Source of the DNA: an uncultured Mycolicibacterium sp.
GTDB lineage: Bacteria > Actinomycetota > Actinomycetes > Mycobacteriales > Mycobacteriaceae
Assembly (NCBI RefSeq): GCF_937941905.1
Contig: NZ_CALDGS010000135.1
Span: 1-19,382 of the forward strand
Direction: 5' to 3'
DNA length: 19,382 nucleotides
Shown: one piece after another, positions 1 to 7,083 of the stretch
Numbering within the stretch: the stretch's first letter is position 1
Layout: every line of letters starts with the position of its first letter
Translations under genes and position numbers: made by a program
Notes under the pieces: generated by a model
Seen by the model: only the letters and a program-made list of their open reading frames with translations
Told to the model about the DNA's origin: nothing
The model's database searches: none

Positions 1-518
1 GGTCCGGCCACCGGCGCCACCACCACCGCCGGCCCGGCCGGTACGGGGGTCTGCGGCTGCGGTTCGGTCCGCTCCGGCGCGGGTTCGGCCGGGGGCCGCG
101 GGGGCTGCGCGCCGTCGTCCGCCGGGCTCGTCCACCGGTGCACGTCGCCGGGTCGGGCACCGACGCCGGGGGCGTGGTCGCGCGCCGTCCGCACCGGCCG
201 GTCGCCGTCCCGGTCGACCGCCGACCGCGGCCCGGGCCGCCGGCGCGGCGCGCCGTCGGTGTCGGCCTCCTCGGTGTCGGCATCGGCGGTGCCGGGGCCG
301 GCCGTCACCCGGGTCCCGTGCCGCGCCGGCGCCTCCTTGCGGTAGCCGCGGTGCCCGATCCGGTCGGTCGCGTCCCCACGCGTCGACGACGACGTCGCGG
401 TGGCCGATTCCGCCCCGCCGGAGCCGGCTCCCGGGTCCGCGGCCGCCACGCCCGCGCCGGCGAGCACCGCCGACCCGATGCCGAGGGCGACCGCGAGCCC
501 CCCGATCCCGTACGACAT
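1..518 (-). CDS. Exported low-complexity protein, N-terminal part (runs off the left edge)
   Basis: The reading frame is open from an ATG at 516-518 to the window edge, giving about 172 residues without a stop. The start is supported by a GGGAGGAA ribosome binding site about 10 bases upstream (plus-strand 529-536 region). Residues 1-27 look like a signal peptide: MSYGIGGLAVALG, then an Ala/Gly/Val core ending VAAA before Asp28. This resembles the leader of many secreted mycobacterial proteins, but its n-region has no Lys or Arg, which is unusual. The rest seen is disordered: Ser/Thr/Gly-rich, then Arg/Asp-rich (including RIGHRGYRKEAP), then a Pro-rich stretch (PPRPPAEPAPERTEPQPQ) leading into PVPAGPAVVVAPVAG. 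Such linkers usually precede a folded domain, which would lie outside the window. No catalytic domain is visible, so no function is assigned. It is divergent from the DUF1542-like gene at 650. Confidence 0.75.
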   Translation of the reverse strand, partial: MSYGIGGLAVALGIGSAVLAGAGVAAADPGAGSGGAESATATSSSTRGDATDRIGHRGYRKEAPARHGTRVTAGPGTADADTEEADTDGAPRRRPGPRSAVDRDGDRPVRTARDHAPGVGARPGDVHRWTSPADDGAQPPRPPAEPAPERTEPQPQTPVPAGPAVVVAPVAG

Positions 519-551
519 GCGTCTCCGTTCCTCCCTGGTAGTGCGACGGCC

Positions 552-582
552 ACACTTTATTGACGCGTGTGAAATTTCAGGA
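552..582. promoter_or_regulatory. AT-rich island in a divergent intergenic region, possible promoter for the exported protein
   Basis: The 131-base gap between the divergent starts (519-649) contains one clearly AT-rich stretch, unlike the surrounding sequence. It includes a TTGACG hexamer at 560-565 and the 10-base palindrome TGAAATTTCA at 570-579. On the minus strand it lies 35-65 bases before the exported protein's ATG, a suitable place for a promoter or operator. I cannot assign a clear -35/-10 pair, so this is only a candidate. Confidence 0.3.
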
Positions 583-636
583 CGGGTTTCGGCGAACCGG
601 CCGTTTCCGGCCCGCCGCGGCGGGGTCCGGCCTGGG

Positions 637-642
637 TAGGCT
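637..642 (+). promoter_or_regulatory. Candidate -10 box (TAGGCT) for a leaderless transcript
   Basis: TAGGCT matches the mycobacterial SigA -10 pattern TANNNT and ends exactly 7 bases before the ATG at 650. Transcription would therefore start at or next to the start codon. There is no Shine-Dalgarno sequence in between (GGCGGTC), which fits a leaderless mRNA. No good -35 hexamer is visible. Confidence 0.5.
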
Positions 643-649
643 GGCGGTC

Positions 650-1426
650 ATGAACAGCGTCGTCGTCCTGTTGGTCCTGGTGGCGATCGCCGCGATCGGC
701 TACGCCCTGTACACCTCGTCGCAGGCCTCCGGGGCGCGGGCGGCCGAGGCGCTGGAGGACGCCAAGGCCGAGGCGCGCCGACTCGTCGAGCGACTCGGCG
801 GTCAGGTGTACGCCCTGACCGGCACCGACGAGGCGTCCAAGCAGGCCCTGGCCGACGCCGCCGAGCGCTACACCGCAGCGTCGTCGCAGATCGAGCAGGC
901 GCGCACCGTCAAGCAGGCGCTGCTGGCCAAGGAGAGCGCGCTGGAGGGGCTGTACTACGTGCGGGCGGCGCGTACCGCGATGGGCATGGACCCCGGCCCG
1001 GAACTGGAGGCGCTGGCCGGGCAGCGGGCCGCGGGCAGCGTCACCGAGCACCGCTCGGTGCCGTTCGAGGGCCGCGCGATCGAGGCCTCCCCCACCCCGT
1101 CGGAGCGCACCCCGAACTACTTCCCGGGCGGCCGGGTGGCCGGCCGGCCGGTGCCGGCGGGCTGGTACTCCGAACCGTGGTGGAAGCCCGCCCTGGTAGC
1201 CGGGGCCTGGGGGCTGGGCTCGATGATGCTGTTCAACGCGCTGTTCTCCGGCATGGCCGGCACCGCCTACGCCCAGGGCTTCGAGCAGGGCTTCGACCAG
1301 GGGCTCGACGCCGGCTCCGATGCGGGCCCCGATGCCGACACCGGCTGGGACGGCGGGGACGCCGGCGGCTGGGATTTCGGCGGCGACTTCGGGGGTGATT
1401 TCGGGGGCGACTTCGGGGGCTTCTGA
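650..1426 (+). CDS. DUF1542-like single-pass membrane protein with a Gly/Asp/Phe-rich tail
   Basis: This is a 258-residue protein. Residues 2-21 form an N-terminal membrane anchor (NSVVVLLVLVAIAAIGYALY). Residues 28-120 are Ala/Glu/Lys-rich, predicted helical and possibly coiled coil (EALEDAKAEARRLVERLGG, then LADAAERYTAASSQIEQA). Residues 145-178 are Pro-rich and aromatic (SERTPNYFPGGRVAGRPVPAGWYSEPWW). A second hydrophobic stretch follows at 180-205. The tail from about 208 is Gln/Gly/Asp/Phe-rich and ends in four GGDF-like repeats. As I recall, mycobacterial homologues are annotated as DUF1542 proteins of unknown role. I chose the ATG at 650 because an in-frame start near 560 would add a non-hydrophobic Arg-rich leader in front of the anchor, and because of the -10 box 7 bases upstream. 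It ends 5 bases from the convergent antiporter gene. Confidence 0.8.
   Translation: MNSVVVLLVLVAIAAIGYALYTSSQASGARAAEALEDAKAEARRLVERLGGQVYALTGTDEASKQALADAAERYTAASSQIEQARTVKQALLAKESALEGLYYVRAARTAMGMDPGPELEALAGQRAAGSVTEHRSVPFEGRAIEASPTPSERTPNYFPGGRVAGRPVPAGWYSEPWWKPALVAGAWGLGSMMLFNALFSGMAGTAYAQGFEQGFDQGLDAGSDAGPDADTGWDGGDAGGWDFGGDFGGDFGGDFGGF
1376..1423 (+). repeat. Four tandem 12-bp units encoding Phe-Gly-Gly-Asp
   Basis: Four units of the form TTCGGnGGnGAy lie at 1376-1387, 1388-1399, 1400-1411 and 1412-1423. The last is diverged to encode FGGF. They make up the extreme C-terminus of the DUF1542-like protein. The repeat is in frame, so a change in copy number would alter tail length without a frameshift. 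Confidence 0.8.
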
Positions 1427-1431
1427 TCCGC

Positions 1432-3054
1432 CTAGAGCCGGCTCTCCAGTCGCGCCGACACCCCGGCCTCCTGCAGATCGAGCCGCTCCAGCATGGCCCG
1501 CACCGCCTCGTCGGCCACCAGCGACCGGTCCCGGGCGGCCACCAGCGCGGCGCGCTGGGCCCGCAGCACCTCCCGGTAGGCCGCCGAGAACGCCTCGGCG
1601 CGCGCGGTGTGCTCCTCCGGGTCGGGCATCTCGTCGACGTCCTGGGACAGCCGGGCGATGGTGTCACGGATGCTGGTGAGGGTGGACGTGTCCAGGCCCT
1701 CCGGCGGGTCGGCGATGAACCGGCCGAGCGTCTCCTGGGCGGCGCTGCGCACGATGTCCTGCGCCTTGGCGGTCTCGGCGGCCTCCACCGCGGCGTCGAC
1801 GTCCGAGGAGGTACCGAGCCGGCGGATCAGCGGCGGCAGCGTCCAGCCCTGCAGCAGCAGGGTGCCCACGCTCACCACGAACGCGATCGCCTGGATGGTG
1901 GCGCGCTCCGGGAACGGCTCCCCGGCCGCGGTCAGCACCGGGATGCCGGACGCGGCGGCCAGCGTGACTACGCCGCGCATGCCGGTCCAGGAGACCACCA
2001 CGTTCTCCCGCCAGGTCAGCTGCCGGTCCATCGGCGACGCGCCGGACCCGGAACCCGACCGCGCCACCCGCCGCCACAGCACCGCCCGGCCGAACATCAG
2101 GAACACGAACAGCGGCCGCACCGCGAGCACCACCACCAGCACCACCAGCGACCCGGCCGCCACCTCGACCAGTGACTCGTGCGCCTCGTGCAGGTCCTCC
2201 AGCACGAACCGCAGCTGCAGGCCGATGTAGGCGAACACGAACGCCTCCAGCGCCACGTCCACCGCGTGCCAGACGTGCCGCTCCTGCAACCGGGTCTGGA
2301 ACCCCGCCGTCAGCGACCCGTGGCCGGCGACGAAGCCGGCGGCCACCACCGCGAGCACCCCGGAGGCGTGCAGGTGCTCGGCGGTCAGGAAGGCCGCGAA
2401 CGGCACCATCAGGCCCTGCACCGTCTCCAGCGCCGGGTTGGCCAGCCGGCGCCGGATCCACAGCGTGACCCAGCCCAGCGCGATGCCGAGCAGGGTGCCC
2501 ACCACCGCGCTGTAGCCGAACAGCAGCACCGGATGATCGGCGAGGAAGCTCTCGGTGCCGGCCACCTGGGTGACCGCGATGGAGAACAGCGCCAGCGCCG
2601 CGGCGTCGTTGACCAGGCTCTCGCCGGTCAGGATCGCCATCACCTTGCGCGGCAGGCCGAGCTTGCGGCCCACCGCCACCGCGGTCACCGCGTCCGGCGG
2701 GGCCACCACGGCGCCGAGCACCAGGGCGACGCCGAAGGTCAGCGGCCCCACCAGCCAGGACGCCACCGCGGCCACGGCGAACGCGGTGACCACCACCAGC
2801 ACCACGCCCAGGCCCAGAATCGGGCGGATGTTGCGCAGGAAGGTCGGGAACGAGAATCCCAGCGCCGCCGAGTACAGCAGCGGGGGCAGCACCACCGAGA
2901 GCAGCACCTCGGACTCGAGCTCGATGCCCTCGAACCCGGGCAGCATCGACACCAGGATGCCGACGACGACCAGGACCAGGGGCGGCTGCATGCCCTTGCG
3001 CTGCGCGAGCGCGGTGACCGCGATCGCGCCGACGACGACCAGGATGAGTTCCAC
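1432..3054 (-). CDS. CPA1-family Na+/H+ antiporter
   Basis: This is a 540-residue inner-membrane protein with about a dozen hydrophobic segments up to residue 410 and a cytoplasmic tail of about 125 residues (415-540) rich in Ala, Glu and Arg. CPA1 hallmarks are visible. VVAPPDAVTAVAVG (about 117-129) and TGESLVNDAAALALF (about 143-157) form the discontinuous-helix core, with Asn149-Asp150 as the ND ion-binding pair of electroneutral exchangers. SWTGMRGVVTLA (355-366) contains the conserved Arg360. The likely role is exchange of cytoplasmic Na+ (or K+) for protons in pH and salt homeostasis; the cation cannot be read from sequence. The start is GTG at 3052-3054, with a GGAGAA ribosome binding site about 9 bases upstream. 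It lies 60 bases downstream of nei on the same strand, so read-through is possible. Confidence 0.92.
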   Translation of the reverse strand: MELILVVVGAIAVTALAQRKGMQPPLVLVVVGILVSMLPGFEGIELESEVLLSVVLPPLLYSAALGFSFPTFLRNIRPILGLGVVLVVVTAFAVAAVASWLVGPLTFGVALVLGAVVAPPDAVTAVAVGRKLGLPRKVMAILTGESLVNDAAALALFSIAVTQVAGTESFLADHPVLLFGYSAVVGTLLGIALGWVTLWIRRRLANPALETVQGLMVPFAAFLTAEHLHASGVLAVVAAGFVAGHGSLTAGFQTRLQERHVWHAVDVALEAFVFAYIGLQLRFVLEDLHEAHESLVEVAAGSLVVLVVVLAVRPLFVFLMFGRAVLWRRVARSGSGSGASPMDRQLTWRENVVVSWTGMRGVVTLAAASGIPVLTAAGEPFPERATIQAIAFVVSVGTLLLQGWTLPPLIRRLGTSSDVDAAVEAAETAKAQDIVRSAAQETLGRFIADPPEGLDTSTLTSIRDTIARLSQDVDEMPDPEEHTARAEAFSAAYREVLRAQRAALVAARDRSLVADEAVRAMLERLDLQEAGVSARLESRL

Positions 3055-3114
3055 GGGAAGATTCTCCGGTGTCCGGCGGGTCGCGCGCCGCGGGGGTGCG
3101 TCACATCACCGCGG

Positions 3115-3909
3115 TCAGCGCTGGCAGGACGGACACCAGAACACGTTGCGGCCCTCCAGCACGGCGGTGCGGACCGCGGTGCCGCACCACCGGCAGGCCT
3201 CACCGGCGCGCCGGTAGACGTAGGTGCGGGGCCGGTCCGGGGCGTAGGACGGGGCGCCGTGGTCGTCCTCGGGCCGCACGGTGTGGATCCGGCCGCGGCG
3301 CACCCCGACCCGCATCAGCGCGACCAGGTCGGCCCACATGGCGCCGAAATCGGCCTCATCGAGGCGGATGCCCGGCCGGTACGGGTCGACGCCGTGCCGG
3401 AACAGCAGTTCGCTGCGGTAGACGTTGCCGACCCCGGCGATCACCGCCTGGTCCATCAGCAGCGCTCCGATCGGCCGGCGGGACCGGCCGATCCGCCGCC
3501 AGGCCCGGGCCGGGTCGGCGTCGCGGCGCAGCGGGTCGGGGCCGAGCCGGGCGACGACGTCGTCGACGTCGGCGGCGGTGATCACCTCGCACACCGTCGG
3601 CCCGCGCAGGTCGGTGCCGTACTCAGTGCCGACCATCCGCATCCGCACCTGCCCGACCGGCGCGGGCATCGGCACCGGGGCCTCGGTGAAGGTGCCGTAC
3701 AGGCCGAGGTGCACGTGCACCACCGGCCCGCCGGCGTAGTGGTGGAACAGGTGCTTGCCCCAGGCGTCGGCCCGGCGCAGCACCCGGCCGTCGACGGTGG
3801 CCGCACCGTCGGCGAACCGCCCCTGCGGGCTGGTCACCGCCACCGGGGCGCCGGCGAACCGGCGCTGGTGCAGCCGGGCCAGCCGGTGCAGGGTGTGCCC
3901 CTCGGGCAC
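3115..3909 (-). CDS. nei: Fpg/Nei-family DNA glycosylase/AP lyase (endonuclease VIII, Nei2-like)
   Basis: This 264-residue protein removes oxidised bases from DNA and cuts the abasic site. The GTG start at 3907-3909 is fixed by chemistry: the family needs Pro as residue 2 after Met removal, followed by Glu3, and the protein begins (M)PEGHTLHRLA. Further family marks are Lys in AWGKHLFHH, the helix-two-turns-helix region IAGVGNVYRSELLFRHGVDP, and a C-terminal zinc finger with CRWC and CPSC pairs enclosing GRNVFWC. It matches the length of M. tuberculosis Rv2464c (Nei2). The start lies 2 bases after the rpiB stop, so the two are probably translationally coupled. The frame stays open further upstream, but that would bury the catalytic Pro and is rejected. 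Confidence 0.93.
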   Translation of the reverse strand: MPEGHTLHRLARLHQRRFAGAPVAVTSPQGRFADGAATVDGRVLRRADAWGKHLFHHYAGGPVVHVHLGLYGTFTEAPVPMPAPVGQVRMRMVGTEYGTDLRGPTVCEVITAADVDDVVARLGPDPLRRDADPARAWRRIGRSRRPIGALLMDQAVIAGVGNVYRSELLFRHGVDPYRPGIRLDEADFGAMWADLVALMRVGVRRGRIHTVRPEDDHGAPSYAPDRPRTYVYRRAGEACRWCGTAVRTAVLEGRNVFWCPSCQR

Positions 3910-3911
3910 GG

Positions 3912-4391
<480 letters not shown>

Positions 4392-4399
4392 GGGACGAA

Positions 4400-4405
4400 A
4401 CTGTA
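4400..4405 (-). promoter_or_regulatory. Candidate -10 box (TACAGT) for a leaderless rpiB transcript
   Basis: Read on the minus strand, TACAGT fits the TANNNT pattern and is followed by 8 bases (TTCGTCCC) and then the rpiB ATG. No ribosome binding site exists in that spacer. If used, this internal promoter would uncouple rpiB-nei from the upstream SigH-type transcript. Confidence 0.5.
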
Positions 4406-4455
4406 TCGGCTGCGCGCCCCGTGCCCGCGAGCACTCTCCCGCAACGGGGGCGGGC

Positions 4456-6264
4456 TCAGCGGTAGAGCGACTCCAGCAGATCCTGGTTGGCGTCCTGCAC
4501 CACCGCGCGCTTGACCTTCAGCGACGGGGTCAGCTCGCCGCGGTCGATGGACAGGTCGTGGTCCAGCAGCGCCCAGCGCTTGATGGTCTCCCAACGGTTG
4601 AGCTCGCCGTTGAGCTGCTCGACGTAGCCGCCGATGAGCTCGCGCACCCGCTCGTCGCGGACCAGCTGCTCGTAGGACATCCCGCGCAGGCCGTGCTCGG
4701 CCGCCCAGCCCGCGATGGCCTCCGGGTCCAGGGTGATCAGGGCCACGCAGTACTTGCGGGCCTCGCCGAACACCAGCATGTGGCTGGCGTACGGGCACAT
4801 CGCCATGAACCGGCCCTCGATCGCCGGCGGCACCACGTACTTGCCGTTGGAGGTCTTGAACATCTCCTTGAGCCGGCCGGTGATCCGCAGGAACCCGTCG
4901 GCGTCGAGCTCGCCCTTGTCACCGGTGCGCAGCCAGCCGTCCGGGGTGAACGCCTCGGCGGTCTTGTCCGGCAGGTTGTGGTAGCCCTCCATCACGCACG
5001 GCCCGTTGATCTGCACCTCGCCGTCCGCGCCGATGCGCACCCGGTTGCCGTCCAGCGGCCGCCCGACGGTGCCGAGCTTGTAGTCCTCCAGCCGGTTCAG
5101 GCAGGCACCCGCGGCGCACTCGGTCAGGCCGTAGCCCTCGAGGATGAGCAGCCCGGCGGCGTGGAACCACTCGGCGATGTCGCGGTTGAGCGGCGCCGAC
5201 CCGGAGATCATGAACCGGATCCGGCCGCCGAACACCGCGCGGATCCTGCTGAACACCAGCCGGTCGAACAGCGCGTGCGCGATCCGCAGGTGCGGCGGCA
5301 CCGGCCGCCCGGCCAACCGGCGCCGGTCCACCTCGCGGCCCACCGCGAACGCGGCGTCGGCCAGCTTCTTCTTCAGCCCGTGCTGGCTGGTGACGACCTT
5401 GGCGTGGGCCTTCTCGAAGATCCGCGGCGCCGCCCCCATGAAGGTGGGCCGCACCACCGCCATGTTCTCGACGATCTTGTCCACCCGGCCGTCGATGGCG
5501 CTGACGAAACCGCAGGCCAGCTGGCCGGAGATCATCACCTTGCCGAAGGCGTGCGCCAGCGGCAGCCACAGCAGGTTGACGTCGTCCTCGCCGACCGCGC
5601 CGGTGGCCTTGATGGCGTTGCCCTCGTACACCCAGGCCCGGTGCGGCAGCCGCACGCCCTTGGGCCGCCCGGTGGTGCCGGAGGTGTAGATCAGGGTGGC
5701 CAGCGCGTCGCTGGTGATGGTGGCGGCCCGGTCCCGCACCGCCGACGGGTGCCGGGACAGGTGCTCGCGGCCGGCCGCCGCGAGGTCGGCCAACGACATC
5801 ACCCAGTCGCCGTCCCCGTCGCCGTCGAACAGCACCACCTTCTCCACCTCGGGCAGCTCGGCGCGCCGCTCGGTGAGCTTGGCCAACTGGGCGGCGTCCT
5901 CGGCGAAGACGAACCGCGACTGCGAGTCGGCCAGGATATAGGCGGTGTCGGCGGCGTTGGTCGACGGGTAGACGGTGGTGGTGGCGCCCCCGGCGCACAT
6001 CACCGCCAGGTCGGCGATGATCCACTCGTAGCGGGTGCCGGACGCGATGGCCACCCGCTGCTCGGGTTCCAGTCCCAGCGCGAGCAGCCCCGCCGCGAGC
6101 GCCTCGACCTCCTCGGCGGCCTGTTGCCAGGTCACCGAGACCCACTGCCCGCCGGACAGTTTCCGGAACGCCTCGCGCGGCCCGGCGGCCCGGACCCGGT
6201 CGTAGAACATCGAGGCGAGGCTGGTGGTCTCGGTGCTGGACCGCTGATTGCTGTCGATGGACAT
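4456..6264 (-). CDS. Long-chain acyl-CoA synthetase (AMP-forming, FadD15-like)
   Basis: This 602-residue adenylate-forming enzyme would activate a long-chain fatty acid with ATP and CoA. ANL-superfamily core motifs are present: the P-loop YTSGTTGRPKGV at about 220, GYGLTECAAG in the middle, GWLRTGDKGELDADGFLRITGRLKEM at the hinge, and a C-terminal GELTPSLKVKR carrying the catalytic Lys. The layout, including the DPEAIAGWAAEHG segment before the end, resembles the long-chain group that includes mycobacterial FadD15. I chose the ATG at 6262-6264 (MSIDSNQRSS) because it has an upstream GGAG and lacks the extra Arg-rich leader of a TTG start at 6351. In M. tuberculosis, as I recall, rpiB and Rv2466c are adjacent, so this gene is an addition at this locus. 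Chain length and pathway cannot be told from sequence. Confidence 0.88.
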   Translation of the reverse strand: MSIDSNQRSSTETTSLASMFYDRVRAAGPREAFRKLSGGQWVSVTWQQAAEEVEALAAGLLALGLEPEQRVAIASGTRYEWIIADLAVMCAGGATTTVYPSTNAADTAYILADSQSRFVFAEDAAQLAKLTERRAELPEVEKVVLFDGDGDGDWVMSLADLAAAGREHLSRHPSAVRDRAATITSDALATLIYTSGTTGRPKGVRLPHRAWVYEGNAIKATGAVGEDDVNLLWLPLAHAFGKVMISGQLACGFVSAIDGRVDKIVENMAVVRPTFMGAAPRIFEKAHAKVVTSQHGLKKKLADAAFAVGREVDRRRLAGRPVPPHLRIAHALFDRLVFSRIRAVFGGRIRFMISGSAPLNRDIAEWFHAAGLLILEGYGLTECAAGACLNRLEDYKLGTVGRPLDGNRVRIGADGEVQINGPCVMEGYHNLPDKTAEAFTPDGWLRTGDKGELDADGFLRITGRLKEMFKTSNGKYVVPPAIEGRFMAMCPYASHMLVFGEARKYCVALITLDPEAIAGWAAEHGLRGMSYEQLVRDERVRELIGGYVEQLNGELNRWETIKRWALLDHDLSIDRGELTPSLKVKRAVVQDANQDLLESLYR

Positions 6265-6325
6265 CTCGGCGCTCCGCGTGGTCTCGAGGGACGGGTGTGA
6301 CTGCAGTCGATCCTGCCGTCCTGCG

Positions 6326-6377
6326 GCCCCGCGCGGGGCGCTTTCCCCCAATCCGCCGGCGCCGATCCTCGGCGGAT
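6326..6377 (-). terminator. Hairpins just after the Rv2466c-like gene, possible weak terminator or attenuator
   Basis: Directly downstream of the oxidoreductase stop (minus strand) lies an inverted repeat ATCCGCCG / CGGCGGAT (6351-6358 and 6370-6377, 11-base loop). It is followed by a 14-base palindrome GCCCCGCGCGGGGC (6326-6339). There is no T-tract on the minus strand. It could reduce but not abolish read-through into the acyl-CoA synthetase gene. High GC makes short inverted repeats common, so confidence is low. Confidence 0.3.
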
Positions 6378-6379
6378 CC

Positions 6380-6988
6380 TCAGTCGAAGGCCGGCGCCTC
6401 GGTGCGGGTGCGCTTGAGCTCCCAGAAGTGCGGGAACGAGGCGAACGTCACCGACGCGTCCCACAGCCGGCCGGCCTCCTCGCCGCGCGGGATGCGCGAG
6501 AGCACCGGCCCGAAGAACGCCACCCCGTTGACGTGGATGGTCGGGGTGCCGACGTCCTCGCCGACCGGGTCCATGCCCTCGTGGTGGCTCTTGCGCAGCG
6601 CCTCGTCGTAGGCGTCGGTGCGGGCGGCGTCGGCCAGGTCGGCGGGCAGGCCGAGCTCGGCGAGCGACTCCCTGATCACCTGATCGAAGTCCTTGTTGCC
6701 CTGGTTGTGGATGCGGGTGCCCATGGCGGTGTAGAGCGGGCCGAGGATCTCCGGCCCCTTGGCCTGCTCGGCGGCGATCGCCACCCGCACCGGGCCCCAC
6801 GCCTTCTGCATCAGCTCCCGGTACTGCTCGGGCAGGTCGCGGCCCTCGTTGAGCACCGCCAGGCTCATCACGTGGAACCGGACCTCGATGTCGCGGACCT
6901 GCTCCACCTCGAGGATCCAGCGCGAGGTGATCCACGCCCACGGGCACAGCGGATCGAACCAGAAGTCCGCGACGTTCTTCTCGGCCAT
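6380..6988 (-). CDS. Rv2466c-type mycothiol-dependent oxidoreductase/nitroreductase with a single cysteine (CPWA)
   Basis: This 202-residue DsbA-fold protein is close to M. tuberculosis Rv2466c (207 residues by memory). Shared segments include VADFWFDPLCPW, WITSRWILEV, RVAIAAEQA, RIHNQGN, DVGTPTIHVNGVAFFGPVLSRIPRGEE and ELKRTRTE. The thioredoxin-fold helical insertion and the cis-Pro motif (GTPT) are intact. The nucleophilic Cys15 is present, but the second cysteine of the CPWC motif described for Rv2466c is Ala18 here (codon GCG). No other Cys occurs in the protein. It could therefore act only by a monothiol route, with mycothiol resolving the mixed disulfide. Rv2466c reduces substrates at the expense of mycothiol and activates nitro-prodrugs such as TP053. 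The ATG at 6986-6988 has a strong AGGAAGGA ribosome binding site. A SigH-type promoter lies upstream. Confidence 0.93.
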   Translation of the reverse strand: MAEKNVADFWFDPLCPWAWITSRWILEVEQVRDIEVRFHVMSLAVLNEGRDLPEQYRELMQKAWGPVRVAIAAEQAKGPEILGPLYTAMGTRIHNQGNKDFDQVIRESLAELGLPADLADAARTDAYDEALRKSHHEGMDPVGEDVGTPTIHVNGVAFFGPVLSRIPRGEEAGRLWDASVTFASFPHFWELKRTRTEAPAFD

Positions 6989-7031
6989 CGGGCAGTCCTT
7001 CCTGCGATCGGCGTCACTGTCTGCTCGGCAC

Positions 7032-7058
7032 AACTGTCGCACCCCGGTCGCTGATTCC
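7032..7058 (-). promoter_or_regulatory. SigH/SigR-type promoter of the Rv2466c-like gene
   Basis: On the minus strand, GGAAT (plus 7054-7058) is followed by 19 bases and GTT (plus 7032-7034). This matches the GGAAT-N18-19-GTT pattern of the thiol-stress sigma factors SigR (Streptomyces) and SigH (mycobacteria). The implied transcript start is near 7025, leaving about 36 bases of leader with a good ribosome binding site before the ATG at 6988. In M. tuberculosis, Rv2466c belongs to the SigH regulon, which supports the call. Confidence 0.75.
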
Positions 7059-7069
7059 CCGCAGCGGAC

Positions 7070-7075
7070 TAGGGT
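7070..7075 (+). promoter_or_regulatory. Candidate -10 box (TAGGGT) for a leaderless pepN transcript
   Basis: TAGGGT ends 8 bases before the pepN GTG at 7084. The spacer TGGGCCTC has no ribosome binding site. This fits the TANNNT-at-start arrangement of mycobacterial leaderless genes. Polymerase bound here would overlap the footprint of the divergent SigH-type promoter at 7032-7058. Confidence 0.5.
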
Positions 7076-7083
7076 TGGGCCTC

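Noticed and set aside
560..649. Longer N-terminus for the DUF1542-like protein starting near 560
   Set aside because: The added 30 residues are Arg/Gly/Phe-rich and would sit before an N-terminal membrane anchor. The ATG at 650 with a -10 box 7 bases upstream explains the start better.
1373..1423. GGDF repeats as a possible GGDEF (diguanylate cyclase) motif
   Set aside because: The motif is a low-complexity tail repeat without Glu or any cyclase domain fold around it.
6326..6339. The 14-base palindrome GCCCCGCGCGGGGC as an operator
   Set aside because: It consists only of G and C in a region of over 70% GC. Short GC palindromes are expected often, and nothing else marks it as a binding site.
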